Notes: generated from the sequence alone by a model not told the origin. 64,000 bases of DNA from an uncultured Eubacterium sp. (GCA_910580075.1 CAJTVR010000004.1:31863-95862), one strand, 5' to 3'; counted from the stretch's first letter, positions 54,214 to 62,752 are shown. Made by a program: numbers and translations.

Positions 54214-55470
54214 ATGGGAAAACGTTATGACAAAAAACACAGGCTGCTGAAAACCGGGGAAACAGAACGTGCAGACGGTTATTATACTTACCGCTGGACA
54301 TCAAGGGATGGGAAACGCCACAGTGTCACGACAAGTACACTGGAAGAATTAAGGGAAAAAGAAGAGGAAATCCAGAGGGATACATCAGACGGTATCCGGG
54401 CCGATTCACAAAATGTTACTGTCAATGACTTATTTGAGTTATGGAAAAGCCTGAAAAAAGGGCTGAAAGACAATACTTTCCAGAATTACTGCTATATGTA
54501 TAACCAGTTTGTGGCAGAGGATATTGGAAAGCTGCTTATACGTAAGCTGAAAAGGTCGGATGTCAAGCGTTTTTATAATAAGCTGGCAGATGAAAGGAGG
54601 CTTAAAATAGCTACAATAGACAATATACATACTGTTTTACATCAGGTTCTGCAATTAGCAGTTGAAGACAATTATGTACGGAATAATGTTTCTGATAACC
54701 TTTTAAAAGAGTTAAAACAGACACATCATTTTGACGACAGCCATAAAAGGGGCCTGACTGTCCCGGAGCAGGAATTGTTTCTGGGCTTTCTTTCATCAGA
54801 AAAGACGCAATACCACCACTGGTATCCGATATTTACAATTATGACAGGAACCGGGCTGCGTGTAGGTGAAATCTGCGGGCTGCGTTGGGAAGACATAGAT
54901 CTTGAAAATGGGATGATCAGTGTCAACCATACACTGGTATATTACAACCATGCGGTAAATGGATGCTATTTTAATATTCACACTCCAAAAACCAAAGCAG
55001 GGGAAAGACAGATTCCGATGCTTGAAAATGTAAAGAAGGCATTTCAACAGGAGAAAGCTTATCAGGAGTATAATAATATGAAGTGTAAGGCAACGGTTGA
55101 TGGATATACGGACTTTATATTTATTAACCGTTTTGGAAACCTGCAGCATCAGGGGACTTTAAATAAGGCTTTACGTAGGATTATAAGGGACTGTAATGAT
55201 GTACAGTTATCGAAGGGAAAGAAAAATCCGGTGCTGCTGCCGAATTTTTCGTGCCATTCACTCCGTCATACGTTTACAACAAGATTGGTAGAAGCCGGGG
55301 TAAATATTAAGGTCATTCAGGAATTATGCGGACACAGCAGCAGCGATGTGACATTAGACATTTACACGACAGTCACTAAGGAGCTGAAACAAAGGGAGTT
55401 TGGAAACTTTGAAGAAAAGATGAAACAGCAGAAACAGGAATGGGGGGGGGCAGGCATTAGAGCTAAATAA
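54214..55470 (+). CDS. int: Tyrosine recombinase integrase of Element A
   Basis: 418 residues from the ATG at 54214 with AAAGGAG upstream. An N-terminal arm-binding AP2-like domain (YYTYRWTSRDGKRHSVTTST) precedes a SAM-like core-binding domain. The catalytic residues are visible: TGTGLRVGEICGLRW (Arg, about 214), HSLRHTFTTRL (His and Arg, about 348), LCGHSSSDVT (His) and LDIYTTV (Tyr, about 383). Tn916/Int-like family. A run of nine G (55442-55450) lies 25 bases before the stop, so slippage would change only the last ~9 residues. Confidence 0.92.
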   Translation: MGKRYDKKHRLLKTGETERADGYYTYRWTSRDGKRHSVTTSTLEELREKEEEIQRDTSDGIRADSQNVTVNDLFELWKSLKKGLKDNTFQNYCYMYNQFVAEDIGKLLIRKLKRSDVKRFYNKLADERRLKIATIDNIHTVLHQVLQLAVEDNYVRNNVSDNLLKELKQTHHFDDSHKRGLTVPEQELFLGFLSSEKTQYHHWYPIFTIMTGTGLRVGEICGLRWEDIDLENGMISVNHTLVYYNHAVNGCYFNIHTPKTKAGERQIPMLENVKKAFQQEKAYQEYNNMKCKATVDGYTDFIFINRFGNLQHQGTLNKALRRIIRDCNDVQLSKGKKNPVLLPNFSCHSLRHTFTTRLVEAGVNIKVIQELCGHSSSDVTLDIYTTVTKELKQREFGNFEEKMKQQKQEWGGAGIRAK

Positions 55471-55480
55471 TGAAGCAGAG

Positions 55481-55508
55481 AACGAGGGGGAATGATTCCT
55501 CTCGTTTT
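55481..55508 (+). terminator. Terminator of int
   Basis: AACGAGGGGGAAT and ATTCCTCTCGTT pair with one bulge around a short loop, followed by TTCTTT. Confidence 0.75.
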
Positions 55509-55615
55509 CTTTATAATAAAAAAATGTGATTCCTGTTATAAAAATTAATTGTACAAAGCGATTTTATGAAGTATAATACAGACAAGATGTATATGTACGA
55601 TGCAGAGGAGACAGA

Positions 55616-56473
55616 ATGAATATAGAAAATACGGCAAAAACAAAGAGGACTGTAAAAGACAGTGTATTTACAAATTTGTTTGGTAATTCTAAATATCTGC
55701 TTCAATTATATCAGTTTCTTCACCCAGAGGATACAGGTGTCAGAGAGGAAGATTTAAAAACGGTTACACTTGAAAATATCTTTACAGATGATGTATATAA
55801 TGATTTGGGATTTACTAAAGGTGATAAATTAATGGTTTTAATGGAAGCACAGAGTACATGGACAGTTAATATTATTATCAGGGCATTGGAATACCTTGTA
55901 AATTCATACAGGAGATACTTTTCTGAAAATGGGCAGGATTTGTATAGCAGCAAAAAGGTAACACTTCCAAAACCAGAATTGTATGTTATTTATACAGGTA
56001 ATAGAAAAAGAAGGCCAGAGGAAATCAAACTTTCAGAAGAATTTTTTCAAGGGGAGAAAGTTGCCATAGAGGCAACAGTAAAGATGATATATGACGGTAA
56101 AAAAGGTGATATTGTAAATCAGTATGTCACTTTTACAAAAGTACTTGACGAACAGGTTAAAATTTATGGAAGAAATAAAAAGGCTGTTCAGGAAACAATC
56201 CGTATTTGTAAGGATAAGAATATACTTAAAGAATATCTGGAAAATAAGGAAAGCGAGGTTGTGGATATTATGATGCAGTTATACGATCAGGAAGAAATAA
56301 TGAGAGTGCATGATAAAAGAATTGAAATGGATTCTAAGATTCAAGCAACAGTGGAAACTTGCCAGGAATTTGGAATGAATTTTATAGATACAACAGATAA
56401 GATTGCTAAAAAGTATTCATTATCCAAAGATAGGGCTGAAATAGAAGTAAGGGAATACTGGATTAAGCAATAA
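55616..56473 (+). CDS. Rpn-family PD-(D/E)XK nuclease (third)
   Basis: 285 residues. TVKDSVFTNLFGNSKYLLQL at the start, GDKLMVLMEAQSTWTVNIII with Glu-x-Gln, and RALEYLVNSYRRYF match the Rpn core. The C-terminal ~45 residues (QATVETCQEFGMNFIDTTDK, then YSLSKDRAEIEVREYW) form the same kind of tail as in the other two Rpn genes. It lies between the integrase and the decayed MNT-HEPN pair, a usual place for accessory or defence cargo. Its end abuts the MNT remnant directly. Confidence 0.7.
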   Translation: MNIENTAKTKRTVKDSVFTNLFGNSKYLLQLYQFLHPEDTGVREEDLKTVTLENIFTDDVYNDLGFTKGDKLMVLMEAQSTWTVNIIIRALEYLVNSYRRYFSENGQDLYSSKKVTLPKPELYVIYTGNRKRRPEEIKLSEEFFQGEKVAIEATVKMIYDGKKGDIVNQYVTFTKVLDEQVKIYGRNKKAVQETIRICKDKNILKEYLENKESEVVDIMMQLYDQEEIMRVHDKRIEMDSKIQATVETCQEFGMNFIDTTDKIAKKYSLSKDRAEIEVREYWIKQ

Positions 56474-56683
56474 TCAGATATAGATATTATGATTGTTTTA
56501 AATTGTGAGCCTGGTGAAATAAAGAGACTACGAAAACCAACAATAGAGATGACAAGTGAGATATCTCTTGAACAGGAGGTTTTACTATCTATTTTGTTAA
56601 GAGATAAAAAACATTTTGAGGTAATCTGGATTTTCTTCCATTTTACAGAAATATTGTAAAAGAAGGAGTAATGATTTATGGAT
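56474..56683 (+). pseudogene. Remnant of an MNT-type nucleotidyltransferase antitoxin
   Basis: Right after the Rpn stop the frame reads SDIDIMIVLNCEPGEIKRLR, the active-site strand of minimal nucleotidyltransferases, but the GSxxxGxx start is gone. Sense runs to about 56625 and then jumps frame (GNLDFLPFYRNIVKEGVMIY, stop at 56683). It is N-terminally deleted and frameshifted. Confidence 0.7.
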
Positions 56684-56902
56684 GAAAAGAAAAGAATTTA
56701 TGCTATTACCGTTTAGAAAAGGCAGAAAAGTGTTTGAAATCTGCAAAAGTGCTAGTGCAGTTAGAAGATTATTGTAGTGCAGCGAATCGTTCTTATTATT
56801 CAGTATTTCATTGTATTAGAGCATTATTAGCATTAGTTCTGGCTTGTACCAATCCTGTACCAATTTTGTACCAATCGTGCGGAGATTTGTACAGAGTTAA
56901 AT
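56678..56902 (+). pseudogene. Remnant of a HEPN toxin
   Basis: The ATG at 56678 overlaps the MNT stop, as in intact MNT-HEPN pairs. After MDEKKRIYA the frame shifts to YYRLEKAEKCLKSAKVLVQL and EDYCSAANRSYYSVFHCIRA, the HEPN helix pair. After ALLALV the sequence becomes TTGTACCA arm repeats and stops. The RxxxxH catalytic end is missing. Confidence 0.7.
56844..56893. repeat. Right-end TTGTACCA arm-type repeats of Element A
   Basis: TTGTACCA at 56844 and 56866, CTGTACCA at 56855, and TTGTACAG at about 56886. They have the same motif and orientation as the set at 34443-34481. From 56894 to the core at 56993 there is no gene. Confidence 0.75.
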
Positions 56903-56992
56903 AGAAATATGTAATAACCGGATCGTGCGAAGCTGTTGATATATAGGGATTTGCAGAGTAACATAGACTTTCTGAAAGAGACATACTAACAA

Positions 56993-57023
56993 TCCCGACG
57001 ATGAAGAGCATTGATAAGTAAAA
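56993..57023. repeat. Second lysS 3'-end copy: Element A/Element B junction
   Basis: It encodes PTMKSIDK-stop and matches the real lysS end at 25 of 31 positions, including an exact GATAAGTAAAA. Most differences are silent or conservative, so it derives from a lysS gene of another strain or species rather than being a chance match. Confidence 0.75.
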
Positions 57024-57085
57024 AGACTTGAAAACCGCATAAATAAAGCATTTCTTAAGTATTAGATAAAGATTATATGGTGATT

Positions 57086-57109
57086 TTACACGGACTTTAC
57101 ACGGATTGC
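57086..57109. repeat. TTACACGG repeats at the left end of Element B
   Basis: TTTACACGGA occurs twice 11 bases apart, and GTGTAAACCGTGTAG follows at 57120. The 13 bases TTACACGGATTGC (57097-57109) recur exactly, inverted, at 62128-62140. Confidence 0.8.
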
Positions 57110-57141
57110 ATTTCGTAATGTGTAAACCGTGTAGAGGGAAG

Positions 57142-57174
57142 AAAAGACTATCAGCAGTTGCCGGTAGTCTTTTT
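57142..57174. terminator. Terminator at the left end of Element B
   Basis: AAAAGACTA and TAGTCTTTT pair around a ~14-base loop. It can serve either strand and ends the minus-strand repressor transcript. Confidence 0.7.
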
Positions 57175-57243
57175 ATATTGTATTCTATACATTTGCTATA
57201 ACGAAAATGGTATTGACTTGTTTAAAGTTAGAAAATGTAGTAA

Positions 57244-58236
57244 TCATTGTTTCTTTTTAGGTTTTGATTTGGGATATAATCTTTCGAGTTTGTTTTGTGC
57301 TTCTTCTTTGTGCCTTGTTAATTCATCTATTTGATTATCAGTATAAATGTCCAGTTTAATTCTTGAAGTAATATTATGGGCAAGGCATGGAAATTCTTTC
57401 CATTCCCCAGTTGCGTCATGATGTACAAGTTGCAAGGCATAATTAGGAGTAAATGGAAATTGTTCTTTATATGTTTTCTTTTCTTTTTCTTTTATTTCAT
57501 CGTCTATTTTCTGAATTTCGTCTTGTATCTTTTCTTTTGGAGGGGTGTATTCACAAGATGAAATATCAGCTTTTTGTGTTTCTTCCTTATCTTTTATTCT
57601 GGTTATGGATTGCATTATCCATGAGTAGAATATATTTTCTGAAATATCTGATACATAAAAACTGATATTCCTATCATCTATAAGTGATTTATCCTCAAAA
57701 GTGATTGTATTTGAGCCGCTACCGTCATTTTCAACAGTATGCGAATAATCTTTAAACCAATAACAAAATAGATAGTCTAATAGTTGTCTGCACCGTTTAC
57801 TTTTTAACATAAAATTTAAAAGAAAAACAATGCGCTTTCCGAAATAATGTTCAAATATTTTTGAGGGTTCAGTTATATCTTTAGATTTTTCTAATATTTC
57901 TACTGTGTCATAGTCAAGACCAGTAACTATTGATGCGTGTTTAGTATCTTTTCTAAACTCTTTTTCTTCATTTTCGCCAGTTAAATATGTTATATCACAA
58001 TCTAATATTTTTGATAATTCATTTACAATTTCAAGATTTGGAACTCGCATATTAGATTCGCTAAGACTTTCATAATGTTGGTAAGTTCTAGGATTAATTT
58101 CCAATTTTTCTGCAACTTCTTCTTGCTTAAGTTTTCTGTATTCCCTAACTTCTTTTAAGCGACTGGCAAATGTATAAGAAAATTCATATGAGCATTTGGA
58201 AGAATTTCTTTCGTCAACCTTATTTGTTCGTATCAA
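57244..58236 (-). CDS. Phage-type repressor with N-terminal XRE HTH
   Basis: 330 residues from a TTG at 58236, with TAGGAGG upstream on the minus strand. The HTH lies at about residues 28-85 (RLKEVREYRKLKQEEVAEKL, then INPRTYQHYES). The large C-terminal part has no clear peptidase motif (no Ser-Lys LexA pattern), so release may need a protein partner, as in satellite Stl-type repressors. It is divergent from the HTH/primase operon, as a lysogeny switch should be. Confidence 0.75.
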   Translation of the reverse strand: MIRTNKVDERNSSKCSYEFSYTFASRLKEVREYRKLKQEEVAEKLEINPRTYQHYESLSESNMRVPNLEIVNELSKILDCDITYLTGENEEKEFRKDTKHASIVTGLDYDTVEILEKSKDITEPSKIFEHYFGKRIVFLLNFMLKSKRCRQLLDYLFCYWFKDYSHTVENDGSGSNTITFEDKSLIDDRNISFYVSDISENIFYSWIMQSITRIKDKEETQKADISSCEYTPPKEKIQDEIQKIDDEIKEKEKKTYKEQFPFTPNYALQLVHHDATGEWKEFPCLAHNITSRIKLDIYTDNQIDELTRHKEEAQNKLERLYPKSKPKKKQ

Positions 58237-58350
58237 TTTTTAAACCTCCTAAAATAAGAACCTTTTTTAACCGTGTTTGTTCGTCTAAAACCATGTTAGC
58301 ATAAATTCATGCAGGGCGCAATGCAAATGTAAGATTTGGAGGTAAAGAAA

Positions 58351-58536
58351 TTGAATAAAGCACAGTTTTCAAATGAAATTATTAAACTTTGTACAGTTCG
58401 ACAGGCGGTAGATAGGTATAAAATCGGCAGAACTTCTTTAATGCAACTTGCAGAGCGTGAAAATGCAGTACGCAGGTTTGGGAGATCGGTTCGCATTGAT
58501 GTTGAAGTGTTAGACAAGGCGATTGAACAATATTAA
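58351..58536 (+). CDS. Small HTH protein (excisionase/AlpA-like)
   Basis: 61 residues. The start is the TTG at 58351, which has GGAGG 8 bases upstream. CTVRQAVDRYKIGRTSLMQL, followed by GRSVRIDVEVLDKAIEQY, is the MerR/excisionase-type winged helix. As the first gene divergent from the repressor, it could be an early activator or directionality factor. Confidence 0.65.
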   Translation: MNKAQFSNEIIKLCTVRQAVDRYKIGRTSLMQLAERENAVRRFGRSVRIDVEVLDKAIEQY

Positions 58537-58548
58537 GGCGGCGATGAT

Positions 58549-59301
58549 ATGAAATCAGATTTTACACTTGCCAAAGAGGAATTGAGCCGCATAGGGATAT
58601 TGCGAGTGAGTAAGGATTTTTACACAGAGCCGAAAAGAAAAGGTTCTGTATATTTTGTAAAATCCCCGGCAACGCATGATAAGACAGCTTCACTTGCATT
58701 ATATCCTAACTCAAATAGATTTACGGATTTTGCTAACGGTAACTTATCGGGCGATTGCATTGCTTTTGTGGCATATATCAGAAATATCAATCAATGGGAA
58801 GCATTACAGACATTAAAAGACTTTTACGGATTGGCAGATGTAAGGGAGCAGGAGAAAGAGGAAATTAAGCGGCGCATATTGGCACAGCAGGAACAGGAAC
58901 GCCGGAAAGAAGTACGAAAACAATCCTTTTATCTGGCGTTATCTGGCGAAATAGACCGTTTGAAGCGGTGGAAGCATATTTATAGGACAAGCATAGAAAA
59001 GCGGCTATATGAGCCATTTTCTGACGAATGGTGCTATTGCGTGACGGAACTGCAAAAGACGGAATACAAGCTAGACATTTTGACCGGGGTAGACTGCAAG
59101 GCATACCCACGCATGAAAGCGTACCATGAGAATTTACCGTCTGACCGTTATAAATGGCTATTAGATGTTCTGGCGGTTCTGGCAGAGTGCGGCGCATTTA
59201 CAGCCACAAGGGAAGAAATAAAAGAAATCACAGCGCAACGGGATTTTGAATTGACAAGGAAGCCGGGGGCAGCAGTTAGGAGGTGCGGCGTTGAGTGGTA
59301 A
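58549..59301 (+). CDS. CHC2-primase-like protein lacking zinc ligands
   Basis: 250 residues. Residues about 35-95 follow the CHC2 zinc-finger layout of DnaG-type primases (FVKSPATHDKTASLALYPNS, FTDFANGNLSGDCIAFVAYI, matching DK.pS....N.f..F..g..GD.i.Fv). The Cys ligands of the motif are replaced, leaving His and Asp only. A charged helical region follows. It overlaps the SF3 helicase gene by 11 bases, so the pair likely acts together at the element's origin. Confidence 0.7.
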   Translation: MKSDFTLAKEELSRIGILRVSKDFYTEPKRKGSVYFVKSPATHDKTASLALYPNSNRFTDFANGNLSGDCIAFVAYIRNINQWEALQTLKDFYGLADVREQEKEEIKRRILAQQEQERRKEVRKQSFYLALSGEIDRLKRWKHIYRTSIEKRLYEPFSDEWCYCVTELQKTEYKLDILTGVDCKAYPRMKAYHENLPSDRYKWLLDVLAVLAECGAFTATREEIKEITAQRDFELTRKPGAAVRRCGVEW

Positions 59302-60709
59302 CGAAAATATGACACAGCATACAGAGTACGCAAGGGGAACGCCGGACTTGTCAAGATTCCATCATTACAAACTTGTGAACGGTAAAGAAGTGCCCACAAG
59401 CGTTTTTGATTATGAGGTTTTCAGCTACATAAAAGAAAACTACTCTATATTTATATGTGGGTTTCCCTATCTGTATATTGGGGGCGTTTACGTTGCTGAC
59501 CGTAACGGAACGAAAGTAAAGCAGATTATAAGAGGGTTGATTTTCAAGCAGTTTATTAAGAGCCGCACAATAAACCAGATTTACAATTTAATTGTGGATG
59601 CGGAGGAACTGCAAAAAGAATTTTCGAGCCTGAACAACTACCCAAAAAGCTATATAAATTTTAGAGATTGTATGCTTGACGTACAGACTATGAAGAAATT
59701 GCCGCATAATCCGGCGTATCTGTCTATCAATCAAGTGCCTTTTAATTATGCAGATGTGGAAAAGGCGGCAGATGGGCAGGAGATAGAAAAATTTTTCAAT
59801 TTCATTTTTTCAAGTGCTGATGATAGAAAAATGTTGCTTGAATATGCCGGGTTGTGCTTGACAACGGACACACGACAACAGCGGTTTTTGACATTATGCG
59901 GACTTGGGGGAACAGGAAAAAGCGTTTTAATCCGTCTATTGGAGAGCGCCGCCGGGGTTGAAAATGTTTCAAATGTGAGTATGCAGGAATTAAGCAAGCG
60001 TTTTTCAACTTCCCTATTAGTCGGCAAGACATTAAACAGTTGCGCCGATTTGTCTATGGAAGCGTTGGAAGATTCCTCTACAGTAAAAAAGTTATTGGGG
60101 GAAGATTCCGTAATGGCAGAATTTAAAGGGCAAAACGGTTTCATGTTCAAGAATTACAGTAAATTGCTTTTCTCTACAAATATGCTTCCAGTGATAACTA
60201 CAGAGAGGACAAACGGATTTTACAGACGGTTGCTTATTCTCAAAATGGATAGACAGCCAGATAAACCAGATGTAGGACTGGCAGACAGACTATTGCTTGA
60301 AATGCCTTATTTCCTCAAATTGGCGGTACAAGCCTTAAATGAAATGTACCAGAAGGGAATAATCACAATTTCAGAGAGTAGCAAACAGGCAGTAGCACAA
60401 ATGCGGAAAGATTCTGATGTGGTGCAAGCGTGGATTGATGATTGTTGCACAGTTGGGGATTATCTGAAAGTTGAGAGGGGAGAAGCCTATAAAGGTTTTG
60501 AGGAATATTGCAAGACCGAGGAACGGCAGGCATTGACAAAGAACGGATTTTTTAAGGCATTGCGTACAAAGAACTTTGCAGAAGTCCGGGGCAAGTCTGA
60601 AAGATATTTCACAGGGTTATCTTGCGAAAAAGTGACGGTAAAAACTGACGGTGAGGGCGAATTTTTGGCGGTGACAGATGAACAGCTTGCAGAACTTCCA
60701 TTCACATAA
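59291..60709 (+). CDS. SF3/D5-type phage helicase
   Basis: 472 residues from a TTG with AGGAGGTG 6 bases upstream. The N-terminal D5_N region (SLNNYPKSYINFRDCMLDVQ) precedes the helicase: LTLCGLGGTGKSVLIRLLES (Walker A, about residue 205), then DSVMAEFKGQNGFMFKNYSK and LLFSTNMLPVITTERTNGFY (Walker B/motif C region, with the sensor Asn and Arg finger). Such proteins unwind phage and satellite origins. The P4-type primase half is supplied by the preceding gene. Confidence 0.88.
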   Translation: MSGNENMTQHTEYARGTPDLSRFHHYKLVNGKEVPTSVFDYEVFSYIKENYSIFICGFPYLYIGGVYVADRNGTKVKQIIRGLIFKQFIKSRTINQIYNLIVDAEELQKEFSSLNNYPKSYINFRDCMLDVQTMKKLPHNPAYLSINQVPFNYADVEKAADGQEIEKFFNFIFSSADDRKMLLEYAGLCLTTDTRQQRFLTLCGLGGTGKSVLIRLLESAAGVENVSNVSMQELSKRFSTSLLVGKTLNSCADLSMEALEDSSTVKKLLGEDSVMAEFKGQNGFMFKNYSKLLFSTNMLPVITTERTNGFYRRLLILKMDRQPDKPDVGLADRLLLEMPYFLKLAVQALNEMYQKGIITISESSKQAVAQMRKDSDVVQAWIDDCCTVGDYLKVERGEAYKGFEEYCKTEERQALTKNGFFKALRTKNFAEVRGKSERYFTGLSCEKVTVKTDGEGEFLAVTDEQLAELPFT

Positions 60710-60944
60710 TAAGGTTTGCGACAGTTTTTGAGACATTTGCGACATGAAATCGGCACACTTATTTTGAAAAGTGGCGGTAAGAAATACCGTAAAATAAGGC
60801 TTTATATAGGTTTACCGTCAAGACCGTCAAGTTTTCATTTAGAAGAAAACGTAACGCAATATATATTCATGTATAAAATAGTTGCGCCAAAAAGTGACGA
60901 AACTGACGGTGTTTTATCTGGCAGACATAGAAAGGGGCGATAAT

Positions 60945-61142
60945 GTGAATTGTGAATTAGGATTTTATGACCGATTCCGGGAACGCATAGCCGGGATTAA
61001 GACGGTAGAGGAAAGAAACGGTATTTTATCAGATATGCAGGAGGATTTTACAAGGCAAGTAAGGAATGAGCCGGATAACAGGGATAGGCTATCAGAAGTC
61101 TATCAACTATTAAAACAAAAATGTTGGGAGGCGTTGGCATGA
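60945..61142 (+). CDS. Small unrecognised protein, 65 aa
   Basis: The GTG at 60945 follows AAAGGGGCG. The protein is helical and charged (FYDRFRERIAGIKTVEERNG). Its stop overlaps the next start by four bases (ATGA), so translation is coupled. The 235 bases upstream hold no convincing gene. Confidence 0.5.
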   Translation: MNCELGFYDRFRERIAGIKTVEERNGILSDMQEDFTRQVRNEPDNRDRLSEVYQLLKQKCWEALA

Positions 61143-61387
61143 CAGAACAAGAGTTAAAACTTGATTATGATATGTTTACAAGTGCGTGGAGGTTCTTCAA
61201 AAAATATGCAGTTGTTGAGGATAAAGACAATGACGAATTTTGGGAAGCGGTAGTTGACGAAAGCGGCGCAATATCCAAGCAGTACGGAGAATGTAAGCTG
61301 ATAATCAATTTAGTGCTTGCAGGTATCACAGAGTTAGAAAGAATGTATAAGGAAAAGAAAGTTGCTGACGAGGGGGCAAAAATCTAA
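61139..61387 (+). CDS. Small acidic protein, 82 aa
   Basis: The ATG at 61139 has GGGAGG upstream and overlaps the previous stop. It is helical and acidic (LKLDYDMFTSAWRFFKKYAV, then DNDEFWEAVVDES). Similar small genes are common between replication and packaging genes of Firmicutes phages. Function unknown. Confidence 0.55.
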   Translation: MTEQELKLDYDMFTSAWRFFKKYAVVEDKDNDEFWEAVVDESGAISKQYGECKLIINLVLAGITELERMYKEKKVADEGAKI

Positions 61388-61462
61388 GTTGTGCGCCTAT
61401 TTTCTTCACACGAAAAAAGACATAAAATAATCAATTTTTAGCAGGAAAGCGAGGTTTTAAGC

Positions 61463-62101
61463 ATGAAAAATGAGCTACAGCCGAAAGAATACAAGCGTTT
61501 CACGCCGGAACCGATAGGAACGGATAACACGCTTGAAGCGGTATTAAACACAACTATTGAGAGTTTGAAGCAAGGCAGACCGCCAGCATATCCAGAAACG
61601 GAACAAGGGTTAGAAGATTTTAAGCGCACAACTATTGACTATTTCCAGTACGTCAAAGACACGAACGCAAACCCGGACATTGACAAAAAATTAGTTCCAG
61701 ATATAGAGGGGTGGGCGGTTTTTACTGGATTGACACGCCGGACAATTCTAACATACGAAAAGCAGAGGGGCGAGAGTTGGCGAAACTTTATAGAGCAAGT
61801 GAAAAATGCTATATGCGCCGCTAAAAAAGAATTAAGTTTCCATCAACAGATACCGCCAGTAGTTTTCATGTTTGACGCTTGCAATAATCACGGTTATACA
61901 AATACATCTGAATTTAAGGTTGAAGCTATAAGCGACAAACAGCAAAGAGTATTAACAGCGGCAGAGTTGCCACGATTGGGAGAGCCTAAAGAGGATATGG
62001 GGCAGAACGCCGTACAGCTTCCAAAGTTGGGGGATATGAGCGGCAACAGTGAAGAGATTTCCTATTTAGTGCACACAGAGCCGGATGCAAAGGCAGAATA
62101 A
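61463..62101 (+). CDS. Terminase small subunit-like protein
   Basis: 212 residues. The centre (IEGWAVFTGLTRRTILTYEK, then a basic helix, then VVFMFDACNNHGYTNTSEFK) follows the plan of phage terminase small subunits: an HTH that reads the packaging site, followed by a short F.ekn.gy.d.~e-type segment. The N-terminus is Pro-rich and the C-terminus disordered. Phage satellites often carry only this packaging gene, to redirect helper capsids. No large subunit gene lies directly downstream. Confidence 0.55.
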   Translation: MKNELQPKEYKRFTPEPIGTDNTLEAVLNTTIESLKQGRPPAYPETEQGLEDFKRTTIDYFQYVKDTNANPDIDKKLVPDIEGWAVFTGLTRRTILTYEKQRGESWRNFIEQVKNAICAAKKELSFHQQIPPVVFMFDACNNHGYTNTSEFKVEAISDKQQRVLTAAELPRLGEPKEDMGQNAVQLPKLGDMSGNSEEISYLVHTEPDAKAE

Positions 62102-62127
62102 ACATGATAATTAGTGTATGTTTTTAG

Positions 62128-62155
62128 GCAATCCGTGTAATATGCCGTGTAATAC
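62128..62155. repeat. Inverted copies of the TTACACGG repeats
   Basis: GCAATCCGTGTAA (62128-62140) and a second CCGTGTAAT beginning at 62145 are inverted copies of the repeats at 57086-57109, 5 kb away. Confidence 0.8.
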
Positions 62156-62297
62156 GCAAAGAATCAGCCTAAATAATTCATGGAAACGTGATAAAACTAG
62201 GCTTTTACAAGATAGCGTTATTCATTTGAGATAATAGAAACACATGAAAATCAGAGAGGATAAGGCGAAATAAAGTAAGGAAAGAATGAGGTAGGAA

Positions 62298-62651
62298 ATG
62301 TTAGATAGAGAAATGATTATAAATAATCTGCTTGCGAATTATGGTAAATATGGCGTTACCAGAACCGAATTAGAACCGATTATAGATGATGGCATACAGA
62401 ACTATGATTTGTCATTAGAAGCTATCTACAGCGGTTTGAGAATGAGCCTTGCATCTGCATTTAATGAGCATGAGTATTTCTCTTTAGATGATGTAATAGC
62501 GATAACCGGAGAGAGCCGGGAAGAACTTTTGCAGAGGATAGAGCAATGCAGACAGGAATTAATAGAAGCCGGAGAAAACCCGGACGAGTATTTCAAGCCT
62601 ATAGAGCCACAGAGGGCAGCAGTCTATTACTTCCCTAACGGTTTGCATTAA
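62298..62651 (+). CDS. Unrecognised phage-type protein, 117 aa
   Basis: The ATG follows a weak GAGGTAGG site. It is helical and acidic (YSGLRMSLASAFNEHEYFSL, then DDVIAITGESREELLQRIEQ). It may contain a small HTH. It lies just right of the inverted TTACACGG repeats. No family recognised. Confidence 0.5.
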   Translation: MLDREMIINNLLANYGKYGVTRTELEPIIDDGIQNYDLSLEAIYSGLRMSLASAFNEHEYFSLDDVIAITGESREELLQRIEQCRQELIEAGENPDEYFKPIEPQRAAVYYFPNGLH

Positions 62652-62752
62652 ATACAAGATATTCTCTATTGATAAATTGCACCTTGAAAACTGAATAATG
62701 TCTACATTATAGATAAAAGAAATATGGGGCGAACATAGGGCATAGAAAGAGG

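Larger units (their letters stand above)
34412..57012. mobile_element. Element A: tyrosine-integrase element at lysS (about 22.6 kb)
   Basis: It is bounded by the lysS-end repeats. Just inside both ends lie direct TTGTACCA repeats (34443, 34463, 34474; 56844, 56866, plus a CTGTACCA at 56855), which look like integrase arm sites, and a related GGG..TGCAGAGT block. Xis and integrase genes are near the right end. It also holds an initiator, a ParB-like protein, a helicase and a DUF932/YqaJ/Rad52/DUF5688 block. No T4SS gene is visible, so it is probably a mobilisable element or a defective ICE. Confidence 0.7.

Noticed and set aside
60716..60943. 75-codon frame between the SF3 helicase and the 65-residue gene
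   Set aside because: TTG start without a good ribosome site, unusual composition, and overlap with the next frame; treated as non-coding.
62160..62297. A right-hand lysS-type core just after the inverted TTACACGG repeats
   Set aside because: No GATAAGTAAAA or similar lysS-end sequence is visible there.
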